A stretch of 64,000 nt of DNA from Ephemerocybe angulata (GCA_013368325.1 JAACJK010000002.1:434001-498000), one strand, 5' to 3'; numbered from the stretch's first letter, positions 45,049 to 57,432 are shown. The notes: generated by a model not told the origin, from the letters alone. Program-made: numbers and translations.

Positions 45049-47573
45049 ATGGCTTTCTCGACGCTCCCTGGCCACAAACCCTGTCAACCTCGGATTCATT
45101 GGACCCGAGCTCGAGCTCGAGCGATGAACGCTTCCGGTTCCGAGACACAAGAACAATCGAATGCACCTTCGCCAAGCAAGCGCGCCAAGAGCCCTCTGAG
45201 ACCTGATGCGACGAAATCACAACCTCTGACATATAGGCCCAAACCGATACCAAAGGATGCCATCAGTGCAGAGTTCAAGAAGATGAAGGCTGCGCTAATG
45301 CAGGAACTTGGAGAAGAGGTTTATATTGTCAGCGAGGAGTGGACTAAATCCCTATACCGTGATTTAGCGGACCAAGCATCTTTGGACCAATACCTCGCAT
45401 CGGAGAATTCGGGATATACACTCGAAGAGAGCGGAAAGGGTCGCTGGAAAGAAATGCCACGACTACCCAAGGACGAGTCCGAGCTTTATCAACCTGTTGC
45501 GGCGATCCTATCTCGTCTTGTGAAAGATTTAGAGGGACCGTCGTGCAGAGAAGGCGTCACTCGAAAGGTCGTCAACTCTCATGCTTCTGACTCCACCTTC
45601 AGGTACATGGACTTGAAGGATCTCTGCCCTGACATATCTATTGTCGCCACCGGCCCGTCATTCGAACGCGACGACAAGGACGACGAGTACGTCGTGGGCA
45701 TTGGTTACTCGAACGCGGCTTCGGTAGTTGAAGTGAAACTTGACCGAGCCCTCGGGGGCCCTGCCTTCAACGAAATTGAGCAAGCGTCGCAGATGGCTTT
45801 CTACTGCAGGTAGGCATTGATTTTTGGTTCGGCCCCGTTGAACTCACCGCCGCTTAGGACGATGTTTACTAAACAACCAAACCGTCACTTCGTTCGTTCC
45901 ATGGTCATCACCGAAGACCATGTCCGTATCGTCCACTATGACCGCGGAGGCTTCTACTTCTCCCCACTTCTCAACGTCCATCAAGACCCGCACACATTCA
46001 TTCGACTTGTCCTCGGGATTAGCAGTTCTAACGAGCGTATTCTTGGCCTTGATACGACCATCCAGTGGTCAGTTGACCCTAAAACTGGGAAGAAGGCCTC
46101 AGGGACTATCGAAGGTCTTGATGCGGAAGGGCTTGCTACTCTATACCGGATTAACATGGACCACTCGCCTTTTGTGCGCACCCAGATCAAGGGCCGAGGG
46201 ACGACTTGCTGGCACGCTACCGACCCGAAGTCTGGACGAGACGTCTTCATCAAGGACGCTTGGCGGGCGATAAACAAGATCTCTGAATACTCGTATCTCC
46301 AGGCCGCGCAGGGGGTTGAGGGTGTCGCGCAAATGGTCTCTTTCCAGGACGACTGTGCTACGACAAAGGACTACCGACCTGGGGCAATGGACTCGGTATC
46401 CTTCGAACATAAAACGAAGTCGCGCTTGGTTGTAGTGCGCTACGGGAGGTCGATCGAGCAGTTCACTTCTCGGTATCAAGCTATCGCTGCCCTTCGGGAC
46501 GCGATTGTTGGTGGGTTTTATCCACTTTTTCAATCGCTTGTTCAGCATTTATTAATTCGCCTATCACACATCAATAGCGCATCGCATATTGCTCTCAAAA
46601 TCCATTCTGCACAGAGATATCGCAATGCAGAACATTTTACTGGGGGCTGAGAACGCCTCTCCTGGGAGTCGAGGTATTCTCATCGATCTCGACATGGCTA
46701 CGTGGACGTTTAAAGATGTAACGGAGCAACGCGCCGAAGCGGGGGTGGTATGTGTAAAGTTCTTTGGCCTTGAACAAGTCACTCACATTTCGCATTTAGG
46801 GCGTTCGTCGGTTCCAGTCGGCGTCAGTCTTGTGGAGCTTGATAGCGGAGCTCCCCCCCATCCAGGACTACCTCGACGATCTGGAATCTTTTTTCTACGT
46901 TCTCTGCCACCTGGTAGTCCTCTTTGACAGGCCGGGGAAGCGTAATATGGCCATGGACGACACACTTGCACGCTGGGAAACAGAAGGCGACCTGCAGACC
47001 GTGATGAATGGGAAGGCTGCAATTTGCTGTGGCAATTGCCCACAGGCGTCGCTTTGGTGGGGTGATTCCTCTGATGCGCTTGTCAAGGGCTTCCGAAAGC
47101 TTATCTGGGAAGCCATGGCGGACAAGATCGCCATACGCAGGAACCACTGGATCAGCCATAAAGAACAGCGGCAGAGGCTCGAGGCAGTCGCTAAGGACTA
47201 TGGGGACATTCATGACAAGGTCATAAAGCTTTTTGATGATGCACTTGCATCGTTCGAGCAAGAGGACTTGGCGTCATCCGGGTTACCTGTCTCTCCCATT
47301 GAAGCTGAGGCCGTCACCCCTGCCATCGACCCTGCTCTCGCTTCCACGATCCCTGCGTCTCCCATCGTTCCATCTGATGAAGTCAAGGTCGGCACGAGTG
47401 TTAAAAGGCGCCTAGACGATGATACCCTAGATAACGTTCCTCCACCGAAGCGTTCTCGACCGTCCAAACCTGCGGCTCCTCCTAAACCGAGAAAACGAGT
47501 TCCAAAAGTTCGCGCTGAACTTCCACCTCTGCCTCAAGGCGTTCGACGTAGCGCACGTCTGAATCGCTCTTGA
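45049..47573 (+). CDS. fungal-type protein kinase (FunK1 family), copy 7
   Basis: Exons 45049-45809, 45858-46510, 46578-46747 and 46800-47573 give 785 residues with no break; this is the best reference copy. The head has P-R-I-H-W-T-R-A-R-A-R-A (residues 14-25). The PD...ExK pattern is complete: P-D at 194-195 and E-V-K at 228-230, followed by a Q-x-x-x-x-F-Y helix and Q-P-N-R-H-F-V-R-S. Kinase residues are K386 (F-I-K), H-R-D with D485, and D-L-D at 508-510. An L-D-D-L-E-S-F-F-Y block begins the C lobe. The tail has K-R-R-L-D and P-P-P-K-R-S-R basic patches and ends in R-R-S-A-R-L at 777-782. Predicted nuclear Ser/Thr kinase; substrate unknown. Confidence 0.92.
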
Positions 47574-48087
47574 AATTGCAAACTCGTCCATCATTCTTGT
47601 TCAACTTCATCTTCACGGCTCCATTATCGGATGTTTACATATATCGTTATTGTTATCTAGCTGTTTCTGGCTCTTCGTGCATACGTGTTTAATCTCATGG
47701 TTTATCGGATTTGTGTAGATAGAGTCCTCTCAACTCCTGACTTAGAATACCATTCGCTCAAGATACCCCTCCATTTAAATGTGTACCTTGCATACCCTGA
47801 CCCACGTTCCGGCTCCTGACTTTGTAGTGTTAGCCTTCTTAACATCTATCGATCGAATTCGTACTCTCGTGCTTATTTTAAGTCGACGGAAGCATGTTGG
47901 GCAAATGAAATCCGTACAACGGCCCGCCTCAACCGCGGGATTTTGATGGCCCATTGTTTACGTGACGCGTGTGTGTGTGTGTGTGAAAGTTCAGAGGAGG
48001 GCCTGCCCGATATTTTCTTCAGAATCCTTTCTTGTACTACGACCACAACCTCTGACTTTGGAAATTAGTGGAGATCATTCTACGACA
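47574..48087. other. spacer between FunK1 copies 7 and 8
   Basis: 514 nt. Contains a segment (47765-47834) repeated at 60194-60259 and a (GT)n tract near 47969-47985. Confidence 0.5.
47765..47834 (+). repeat. FunK1 3'-flank repeat, copy a
   Basis: GCATACCCTGACCCAC...TTCCGG.TCCTGACTTT is shared with 60194-60259 with few differences. It lies about 190 nt past the stop of copy 7. Confidence 0.75.
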
Positions 48088-50589
48088 ATGGCCTCCGTAC
48101 AGAAACATCACCGGCCAATTCATTGGACCAGGGCTCGCGCCAAGTCTGCTCAGCAACCTGGACCACCAGATCCTCCCGCCCCTTCCCCACCAAGGCTCGA
48201 ACAGCCTCTCGAACAGCCTGGATCGTCAACTTCCAAACCGCCTCCAGCAAACACAGCTCGCTACTCCGTTGAAGATGCAGTGAGAGACATGAGGGTCAAG
48301 AAATTCAAGTCTGAGATCATGCAAGGATTTGGGGAAGACGTCCACTTCGTCAGCGAGGCGTGGACACAATCCAAGTACCACGATCTTGCGGACCAAGCCT
48401 CGATCGACCGCTACCTTGCATCAGAGGAATCAGGGTACAGATTCGACCAATACAGGCAAGGTCGCTGGGCAGAGATGCCTCGGCTGCCCAATGAAGAGCG
48501 CGAGCTCTATCAGCCTATCGCGTCCATATTCGCTCGTATACTGGAGCACCTGGGTGGTCGGCTGAAGAAGGGAGGCGTCACCCGGAAGGTTATCAACTCT
48601 CATGCTCCCGACTCCACTTATAGGCACGAGAAATTGAAGGCTCACTGCCCTGACATATCTATCGTCGCCACAGGCCCATCGTTCCAACGGGAGAACGAAG
48701 TCGACGAATACGTCGTGGGCATCGGTTATTCGAACGTGGCATCTGTAGTTGAGGTAAAGCTGGGCCGAGAACTCGACAGCGCGACGTTTGGGGAGGTTGA
48801 GCAGGCCTCTCAGATGGCTTTCTATTGCACGTAAGTGACGATCTGCGCACAGGGAACCGTCAATCTGACTACCGCTTAGAAACATATTCACCAAGCAACC
48901 CAATCGACACTTTGTTCGTTCAATGATTGTCACCGAAGACCACGTCCGTCTCGTCCACCATGACCGTGGGGGCTACTACTTCTCGCCCCTCGTCAACATC
49001 CATCGAGATCCACACACCTTCATCCGGCTTGTTCTCGGGATCGGCTCTTCGGACGAACATACCCTCGGGCTTGACACTACCGTTCAATGGACAATCGATG
49101 CTACAACAGGGAGGAAGATTTCGGGCACTATTGAAGGTCTTGATGCGGAAGGTCTTGCTACCGTCTACCAGATCAACATGGACCACTCGGCCTTCGTACG
49201 CTACGAGATCAAGGGCAGAGGAACGACTTGCTGGCATGCTACCAATCCCAAGACTGGACAAGAAGTCTTCATAAAGGATTCCTGGCGAGCAACACACAAG
49301 ACCTCCGAGTTACCATACCTGCAAGCGGGACAGGGTATTGACGGGGTGGTGCAAATGGTCTCTTTCCAAGACGACTGCGCTACGACGAAGGACTACAGAC
49401 CTGAGGCTGAGGTCTCGGAGGACTTTGAGCATAAAACCAAGTCACGGTTAATCATGCAGCGCTATGGGAGGTCGATCGAGCACTTTACCTCTCGGTATCA
49501 AGCTATCGCTGCCCTTCGGGACGCGATTGTCGGTGAGTTCTCTCGCCAGCGGACTTGAGATCTTTTTATCTGACCAAACCTGCCTCTCAATAGCACACCG
49601 CGCTTTACTCTCGAAATCAGTTTTGCATAGGGATGTCGCAGTGCAGAACATTCTCCTAGGCGCTGAGAACGCCTCTCCTGCGAACCGAGGTATTCTCATC
49701 GATCTCGACATGGCTACGTGGACCTTCAAGGACATATCGGAGCAGCGCGCAGATGCTGGAGTGGTACGTACATCTCTTTACTCTCGGATGCCCAAGTTGC
49801 TCACGTCTCGCTAAGGGTATTCGTCGGTTTCAATCCGTTACAGTGCTCTGGGGCCTACTATCGGGGTGCCCTCCAATCCACGATCACCTCGATGATTTGG
49901 AGTCCTTTTTCTATGTCCTCTGCCACTTGGTACTCCTCTTCGACGAACCCGGGAAGCGGAATGAAACCATGGACGAAACGTTGGCAGGGTGGGAAAGTGA
50001 TGTTGTATCGGACGTAATGAAGGCGAAGGTGGCAGTTTTCCGAGGCTTCTGCCCAGAAGTCTCGGATTGGTGGGGGGAGGCTTGTGACAAGCTTCTGGCC
50101 GGCTTCATAGAGCTTCTTTGGACAGCCATGGTGAAAAAGGTTGTCGTCCGCATAAATCACAGGATAAGCCCTGAAGAACAGCGCGAGCGGCTCGAGACTG
50201 TTGCGAAGGATTTTGGGGACATCTGGGACAAGGTCGTAAAGCTGTTTGATGATACACTTGCATCATTCGAGCAGGAAGACGCAGCCCGGTCTGGGGCTGC
50301 AGCTGTGGCTCCTGCTACTTTCACCACCCCGACGGCCCCCATTGCGACCACATCCCCCGCATCCAGCACTGCGGTGCCTATCATCCCTCCTTCCGAAACG
50401 GTCCATCTCAGTACAAGCCTGAAGAGGCGGCTCGAGGATGACAACACCGATGCCCCTCCCCCATCGAAGCGTTCTCGGACATCCAAGCCAACTGCTCCGC
50501 CAAAGCCAAGAAAGCGAGCTCGACAAGCTCGCGCCGACGCTTTGCCGGCCCAACCTATTCGTCGTAGCGCTCGTCTGAACCGGTGTTAG
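48088..50589 (+). CDS. fungal-type protein kinase (FunK1 family), copy 8
   Basis: Exons 48088-48830, 48880-49532, 49594-49763 and 49816-50589 give 779 residues, open throughout. It is very close to copy 7 in exons 2-4, with identical exon 2-4 lengths. The head is slightly changed (R-P-I-H-W-T-R-A-R-A-K-S). P-D-I-S-I-V and V-V-E-V-K are intact, as are F-I-K-D-S-W, H-R-D-V-A-V-Q-N, I-D-L-D-M and L-D-D-L-E-S-F-F-Y. The Pro/Ala-rich tail differs from copy 7, yet the end P-I-R-R-S-A-R-L-N-R-C is kept. Copies 6, 7 and 8 form a head-to-tail trio. The start at 48088 was chosen by alignment; the frame is open to 47962. Confidence 0.92.
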
Positions 50590-51128
50590 CGATAATGTAG
50601 ATTCGTTCCTGTTTCCCGCCCCGTCACTTTTGCGTGCATTATCATTCTTGTTCAATCGTCTTCATTTTTCGTACTTGTCAGTGCACTTTTGGCCTTGAGT
50701 AGCATCGCGTAGATACCCACCCAACCCCAACATACCCAACCATTAGAATACCCCTTGGATAGAACCCCCCATTGTACGCTCTTTGTCCCACAACTTGTAC
50801 TTTTAGATTTACACCCCACTGGCAACGCCGTTCGTTTGTCCTTCACGATATTGCATCACTCTTCCTCGATTCGTTTCGCGGACGCTTAGCTGTCGAGAGG
50901 TCTAAGTCCATGGTGACGCTTGAAACATGAGTACTTAAAAGTTCAATGCCCACTAAATCTTGAACTCTTGTTGAACTCGAAGCTCGGACGCCGGCGAGCT
51001 CATTGTTCACCGATCGAATTGATGTGACCGGCATCAGTCGGCCATTCACTGATCATGCTGAACTAAACTTGCTTTGCTCCTCGACCATTACCTTCATCCA
51101 ACCTTGACCACTTCGCATATCTTCTAGA
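50590..51128. other. spacer between FunK1 copies 8 and 9
   Basis: 539 nt. The first part resembles the 3' flank of copy 6 (GATACCCA...ATACCCC). No gene. Confidence 0.45.
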
Positions 51129-53714
51129 ATGCCCTGTTCCGGGAAATACCTCTGCTCCAAGGCTCAGCCACGGATTCACTGGACTCGTTCTCGTGCAAGA
51201 GCTGCTCAAGTCAATGAACGCGAACCGCTTGTGTCGAGTTTGGAATCGCCGACGCCTGCGGTCAATCTGACCGAAGATCCGGTTGCAGGTCCGCACATGC
51301 GGAAGCTAAAGGCAGAAATCGCCCTGGAGCTTGGCGAAGAAATACAGATAGTCAGCGAGGAGTGGACACACTCCCTTTATGCCGACCTGGTCGACGATCA
51401 TGCGCTGGACTCTTACCTCTCCTCTGCGGTCTCGGGATACAGACAAGATAAGCAACGATGGGCGAAGCTCCCACAGAAGCCGCCTGAAGTAGCTGAACTC
51501 TATGGGCCTATCTTCGACATCGTCTCCCACATCATCTCTGAACTCGGCGAACCCTGCGGAGAAGGCGCCACCCGGGTGGTGGTGAACTCGCATACCTCAG
51601 GCTCCCGATTCACGCAGCCCAAATTCAAGGCTCTCTGCCCGGACATATCTATCAAGGCTACAGGGCCTTCTTTTCAACGAGGCAGGGACATAGACGATTA
51701 CCTCGACGGTGTTGGATATGCCAACGTGGCCTCCATATTCGATGTGCGACTCGACCGTCGTTCCAACGATATTGGCCAGGCTATCCAGGCAGGTTTCTAT
51801 TGCAGGTCAGTCTCTTCTCTTTTTTCCTGGCTCCTGTTCTCTGTCACGCCTCGTTCTGATATGGTGCACCTTCAGGCAAATGTACATGAGACAGCCGAAC
51901 CGAAACTTTGTCCGTTCTCTTGTCATCACCGAGCACAGTGTGCGCATGATCCACTACGACCGCAGTGGCTTCTACACCTTACGCCTCTCATCAACATTCA
52001 CAATAATCCACGGACGTTCATTCGACTTGTGCTTGGGCTTAGCTCCCCTGACGAATCTGTGCTTGGTTTGGATACCTCGATCCAGTGGACCAGCAACCCT
52101 GCAACTGGAGCGAAGTCTGCAGGCACTATCACGAGCGTCGACGCTGATGGCGAGGCAGTTGTTTATGATCTGAACATGGGCCGGCCTCCTTCTATCGGGG
52201 CAGCATTTTTGGGAGGGGTACTACGTGCTGGTACGCTAATCACCCGGAGACCGGATCCGAGGTTGTGATCAAGGACATTTGGCGAACTCGTGGCAAGACT
52301 TCGGAATGTGACTTTCTCACCGCAGCGCAAGGAGTCGATGGCGTCGTTCAGATGATCTCCTCCCAGGATCGCTGCGCAGAAACGCTTGCTTACCGTCCTC
52401 CGGGCTTCAGAGCTGATGGTTTCGAACCTCGCGTAAAGTCTAGGACGATCATGCCGCATTATGGGAAGTCGATACAACACTTCACATCTCGTTATCAGGC
52501 GATATCCGCTCTTCGAGACGCCCTTACTGGTAAGCTGTGTTCCTTCCTCTCATATATGGTAGTTTCTGACATATCGCCATCTAGGGTACCGTGCTCTACG
52601 CGCCAAAGGAATCCTGCATAGGGACGTGTCATCGCACAACATCCTTCTGGGTTCTTCAGGCGCAGCTCCTGGTCGTCGCGGGGTTCTCATTGATCTTGAC
52701 ATGGCAGCCTGGACATGGGACCTGACGAGGCTCCGCGCCGAGACTGGACTGGTATGTTTAAAACGGGGCGTGGCAATCAAGCAGGTTATCTGACATACCT
52801 ATCCACAGGGCCAACGGCGATACCAGTCACACAGTGTTTTGTACAACCATCTGCTCAGCCTCCCTCCGCGGCACAATCATCTTGATGACCTCGAGTCGTT
52901 CTTTCACGTCTTATGCAATCTCGTACTACTATATGAAGCCCCGGGAAAAATCTCAAAGGAAACGGAAGAAGAATTTGCCCTGTGCGAGGCCGAGCGTCTG
53001 GTCACCGCCGGAAACGCCAAAATCAGTTTTATGTGCTACCCCATTGGTATTCAGTGGTGGTGGGGCAATCCCTGCCGACAGCTATTCAGGGCATTTCAGA
53101 CCATTGTAGACAATATCGGCCAACAGAAGCATACCTTTTACCTCGACAGGGAGTTGACTCCAGAAGCAAAACGCGACGGCATGGAGGCGATTGCGGAAGA
53201 GAATGAGGATATATATGACAAGGTCATCGAACTCTTCGATGAGGCGCTTGCAGCCATCGAAGCAGAGGACGCTAGATCAACGACCGTTCCAGCCACGACT
53301 CCAGCCGACTCTCCTGCCAAGCAGCCTGCAACCGTCACCAACCTCAAGAGGCGTTCCGTCGAGGAACACCCTGACGCTCCGCCTCCGAAAAGGCCATCCC
53401 CTATCAGCCCAAAGGAATCTGATGCTCCTGAAAACCCTCCTCAAATCATCCGCTCGGAAGCACCGCGCCCCCCTCCCCGCCCCAGCGCGCGTTCAGATCT
53501 CGCCGCGGTCCCCACGCCAACCCTCGCACCTCCCACTGAGCACTCAAAAGCAGCCTCAGGTCACAGCGACCGGTCCAACAATGGCCTTTCCACCGACGCC
53601 TTGCCTAAATGTACCCGTCCGACTGCTCTGAATCGTGCCAATCGCAGGAAGCGTGGTCAAGATGCTTCTCCCCCTAAAGCTGTCCGCCGCAGCGCGCGTC
53701 TCAATCGCGTTTGA
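51129..53714 (+). pseudogene. FunK1 family kinase, copy 9, two frameshifts in exon 2
   Basis: Exons 51129-51805, 51876-52529, 52585-52751 and 52809-53714. The exon boundaries, and exon 3 length (167 nt), match copy 1 on the other strand. Exon 2 is one base longer than in copy 1, the net of a two-base gain at about 51975-51980 (after D-R-S-G-F-Y) and a one-base loss at about 52188-52191 (before F-Y-R-G). The two do not restore the frame. Catalytic H-R-D-V-S-S-H-N, I-D-L-D-M and the end K-A-V-R-R-S-A-R-L-N-R-V are intact in sequence. The tail has one copy of the K-R-R unit that is doubled in copy 1. A recent loss. Confidence 0.85.
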
Positions 53715-54723
53715 GGTCCTATATTTCCCGTCGCGCTTTGCCCTTCATGTCGTTCAACCCGTTTTGCTCTCATTTCCATAGATACGTGAGACAGATATAG
53801 AATATACCCTGCAAACTGTACTATAGTACCTCGCGCAAGCTTCATGCACCTGAACTTTGAAGGCCTCCGGAGACAATCCCGCCCATCTATCCATTCCCTA
53901 TGCTACAACTATCGAGGTATTACCCGAGATACATACATATCATATTCTACAAGAGTCAAAAAGTCAAATGTCCAAAGTCACAAAACAAAGCAAAAAGTCC
54001 AGAGAGATGCGGTAGTACAGTCAGTTCAGTGCCAGTCAGCCAACCAAACGAGCCCGACCCTCAACAACGCAAACATAAACGAAAGCGGACGGGAAGGGGA
54101 GAGGGGAGAAAGGGGCGAGTGGGGTGGGAAGGCCACGGCTACCTAGAGTCCGACCAACACGCCAGCCAATGATACCGTACACCTCTATTGATAATACCAT
54201 AATATGTAGTCCATCGTTTCTCTCACCAATCAACCGTACCTCGTCAAATAGGCGAAGGGGGAGAAAGGCGAAAGACGAACGTAAAACGCGGGAATGTGGA
54301 TAGCGAACTTCGAACAAATGTTTTCGGTTCCGGAACGAGGACGTGGGCGAGGATGATGCGTGACGCAGGAGAAAGAAGAGAGCGAGAAACGTCGCTTTTA
54401 AGTTAAGTTGCGAAGAGGCGTAGAGTAGGAGAGAAAGCGCGAGGAGAAGGTGAAAAACGCAACAACGAGTGGATTGTGTGGGATAGAGATTCAACACGAA
54501 TCAAGGCCAGGAGTCCGTAGCGACACCACCACCATTGCGACAGCGAGCTTGGCTGGACCAAGTACGCTGCTCAGCGAACGGGCAGTGGGCGCGAGGCGAA
54601 AGGCATAGAGGGAGGGAGGGAGATTGTCCAAGGGGAGAGAGAGGAGAGGAGAGGTGCGGATGACAAGGAATGGATAATGAGGCAGGCGTGAAACATGAAA
54701 CGCGACGCGAGCCGATTCTGAGT
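53715..54723. other. intergenic between convergent FunK1 copy 9 and GMC gene
   Basis: 1 kb with purine-rich tracts (GGGAGAGAGAGG-like at 54090-54120 and 54610-54655). The minus-strand ORF 54036-54497 is Ser/Leu-rich from base composition and is not supported. Confidence 0.4.
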
Positions 54724-57241
54724 CTAGAACGCACAAAGGAACGCACCAGCCGCAACGCTAGCCAGCGCGACCCACACCGCACGTCCACCGCTCACAGACA
54801 CAGCCGCGTTCTTCCCGCCCTTGGTGTCATTATTCGTGGTCGTCGTCTGCGTTCCACCCGAGGTCGTGGTAGAGGATCCGGTCGAGGTGGAAGGGGGGTT
54901 CAGGATGAACTCGGCAGCACGCTCAGCCATGCCGTAGATGGGCGCCATCAACTATAAGAATAGAGAAGATTATCGCGTTAGTAAACCAGATTAACAAGCC
55001 TCGACGGAGACAAGACGCCGTCCCATCTCCACATCGCAAGCACGCAAGAAAGAAGGAAGGAAGGGGAAATCCGAACTCACATGAGCACTCATCGAAAGCG
55101 GGAACACCGACCCATCAATAACCCTCAGATTCGCCGTGCCATAGACTTTCATCGACGCATCGACGACACCGCCCTTCTCCTTCGGCAACATCGCACACGT
55201 GCATCCAGGGTGAAACTCGGTGCTCACGCTGTTCCTGACGTAGGTCTCAAAGTCCGCATCGCTCTGCACGTCCTTGCCGGGTGAGACCTCGTCGCCGACG
55301 AGCTCCTTGAGGGGCGAGAACGTCGCCAACTGCCTAATGTGCTTGAGTGCTTGGCGCAGGACGACCACATCTATTAGAAGCGTCACAGCCTGAGATGATA
55401 CTTGGTTTCGTGATGAAACAGAAACGTACCTGCGGGGTGGCTGAAGTACTGCGGGTCGAGAACGGGCGCGTCGAAGATCGAGGCCGAGTTCACAGTCAAT
55501 CGTCCCTGGCTCAGAGGCGTCTGGAGCGCCGCCTGGATCGTGATCCGTCCCGCACTATTAATGCTAAACAAGATCTCCACCAGGCCGCTCGAGGGCAGGA
55601 CCTTGTCGACATAAGCTTGGTATATGGCCTTGTACCCTGCAACGACGTCGCTGTCCTTGCTAGGGATGAGCGGCTCGAGCTTGGTGTTGTCCCCGAGGAT
55701 GTCTTTCGCTTCTTTTAGGAGGTTGGCGAAGTTGGCGTCGCCGTCGAAGAGGAAAGAGCCGTTGACGTAGGACGTGCCGCTGTTCACGAATGAGAGAAAC
55801 TCGTCGGATTTCTAGATGGAGAGAAATGAATGATTAGTAAAGTGTTTGGGTGGTGGGGGGACGCACAGCTGGCTTACTGAGAAGTCCGATCCGGAATCGT
55901 AGATGGTACCCTGGGTATCCGCCGTCGTGGACCACGAAATGCCGGTGGCCTATCACACAGGATTAGAGCGCTGACGAAGCGAAGAGAGAACTCGTTACAT
56001 ACCAAATGGTCCTGGAGGTGCTGCCCGACTCCCGGAAGATTCACCTTGACGGGGATGTTGGCGCTATCGAGGACATCCTTCGGGCCTACTCCACTAACAA
56101 GGAGCATCTGAGGGCTGCCCACAGCACCTCCCGCAAGGATAACTTCCTTCGCCGCCGAGACGGTCTGGGGCGTATCATCCTTATCCTTCGCGAACTGCAC
56201 GCCAGACGCTACCTGGTTCCCATCCTGCACATTGTCCGCAAACAGGATCTTCGTAACCGCAGCATTAGCAAGGATGTGTAGATTATCGCGAGGCGGGAGG
56301 CTATCGATGTACGCGGACTTGGCGTACGAGCGCGTCCAGTTCGTAGGGTTAATCGCCATGGTGCTGAAGAACCCGCCAAGGTTATTCCCGCTATACGCAT
56401 CTTCGCTCGACGGGATGCCCGCCGCCTCGAGCGTGGGGAGCCACGCAGACGACATGGGCACGAAGTAGGCGGGGAACGTCGCGTGCAGCCGCCCCGAGGT
56501 GCCGTGGCTGTCGGTCTTGTACTTCATGCCGGCGGTCTTCTGCGCGTCGTCCGTGGGGGGCGCGAAGTTCTCGCTCTTCTTCATGGACTCGTAGAGCTTG
56601 TCCCAGGTCCAGAAGTCCGCGTAGGCTTTGTTGGAGGAGTCGGCGATGAGGTCGTGCCAGGCGTCGATCTCGCCGGAGTTGGGGCGCACGAGGTACATTC
56701 CGTTGACGGCTGAGGAGCCGCCGAGGATCTGGGGGAGGTTAGTGAGGATGCTTGAGAATGGGGATGAGAGGTTGGCGACGCACCTTTCCGCGGGGCCAGT
56801 TTATCGACCTTCCTCCGGCGCCGGCTTGTTCGACAGTCTTGTAGGCATAGTCGTACTTGGTTCCCAACAGCGATGTGAAGTAGGTCAATCCAGGGTGATC
56901 TAGGTCGAAGATTAGCGAAAGGAAGCTTAAGGAGGTGAGTATGACGCACTGATTTTGTCTTTCTCATCGTCACCAGTATCGCCCGCCTCGAGGACGAGCA
57001 CGGTCGTCTTTCCATCGTCGGTCAAGCGCGAGGCGAGGACCAACCCCGCCAATCCTCCTCCGGCGATGATATAGTCGTACGAATCGCGCTTCGTCTCTGG
57101 GGTGATGTAGTTCCGGGGCGAAATCGGGTACACGCCGTGGTTGTGCACATTGCGGTACTCGTGGGGGTGGGTGGAGGCGAAGACTGGGTTGGCCGCAGCA
57201 AGGGCGGCGAGTGTGAGCGCAAGCAGCTCAGTCGACAACAT
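54724..57241 (-). CDS. GMC oxidoreductase (AA3 type), secreted, probably GPI-anchored
   Basis: Seven exons (57241-56950, 56899-56784, 56728-56003, 55949-55878, 55811-55430, 55370-55081, 54951-54724) give 701 residues. A signal peptide (M-L-S-T-E-L-L-A-L-T-L-A-A-L-A) precedes the FAD-binding G-G-G-L-A-G-L with V-L-E-A-G. Next come G-G-S-S-A-V-N-G-M, P-G-V-G-Q-H-L-Q-D-H, and the two active-site regions E-F-H-P-G-C and S-A-H-L-M-A-P-I-Y. The C terminus adds a Ser/Thr-rich linker and a hydrophobic tail, as in GPI-anchored proteins. That explains the length, beyond the roughly 600 residues usual for the family. GMC enzymes of this group (aryl-alcohol oxidase, glucose and pyranose dehydrogenases) supply H2O2 or reduce quinones in wood decay. 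The substrate is not determinable here. Confidence 0.9.
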
Positions 57242-57425
57242 GCTGGCTGGCTTGCGGCTTGAACGTATAGGTCGTAAGGTATTCAGAGACGGTAAAGAAC
57301 GCAAGGGGGGAGGTTCAGACTCTCCCGGTGGTGGTGTATCGTCGATACGAGTGGTGGATTCTTGGATATCCGATTCGGGGATGGAGAAAATGGTATGATG
57401 GGAAAAGTTGCAATGGGCGGCTCCA

Positions 57426-57432
57426 TTTTATA
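57426..57432 (-). promoter_or_regulatory. TATA box of the GMC gene
   Basis: TATAAAA on the minus strand about 190 nt upstream of the start codon at 57241. Confidence 0.5.

Noticed and set aside
54036..54497. 153-codon Ser/Leu-rich minus-strand ORF
   Set aside because: Composition follows purine tracts; lies between 3' ends of two genes with no homology.
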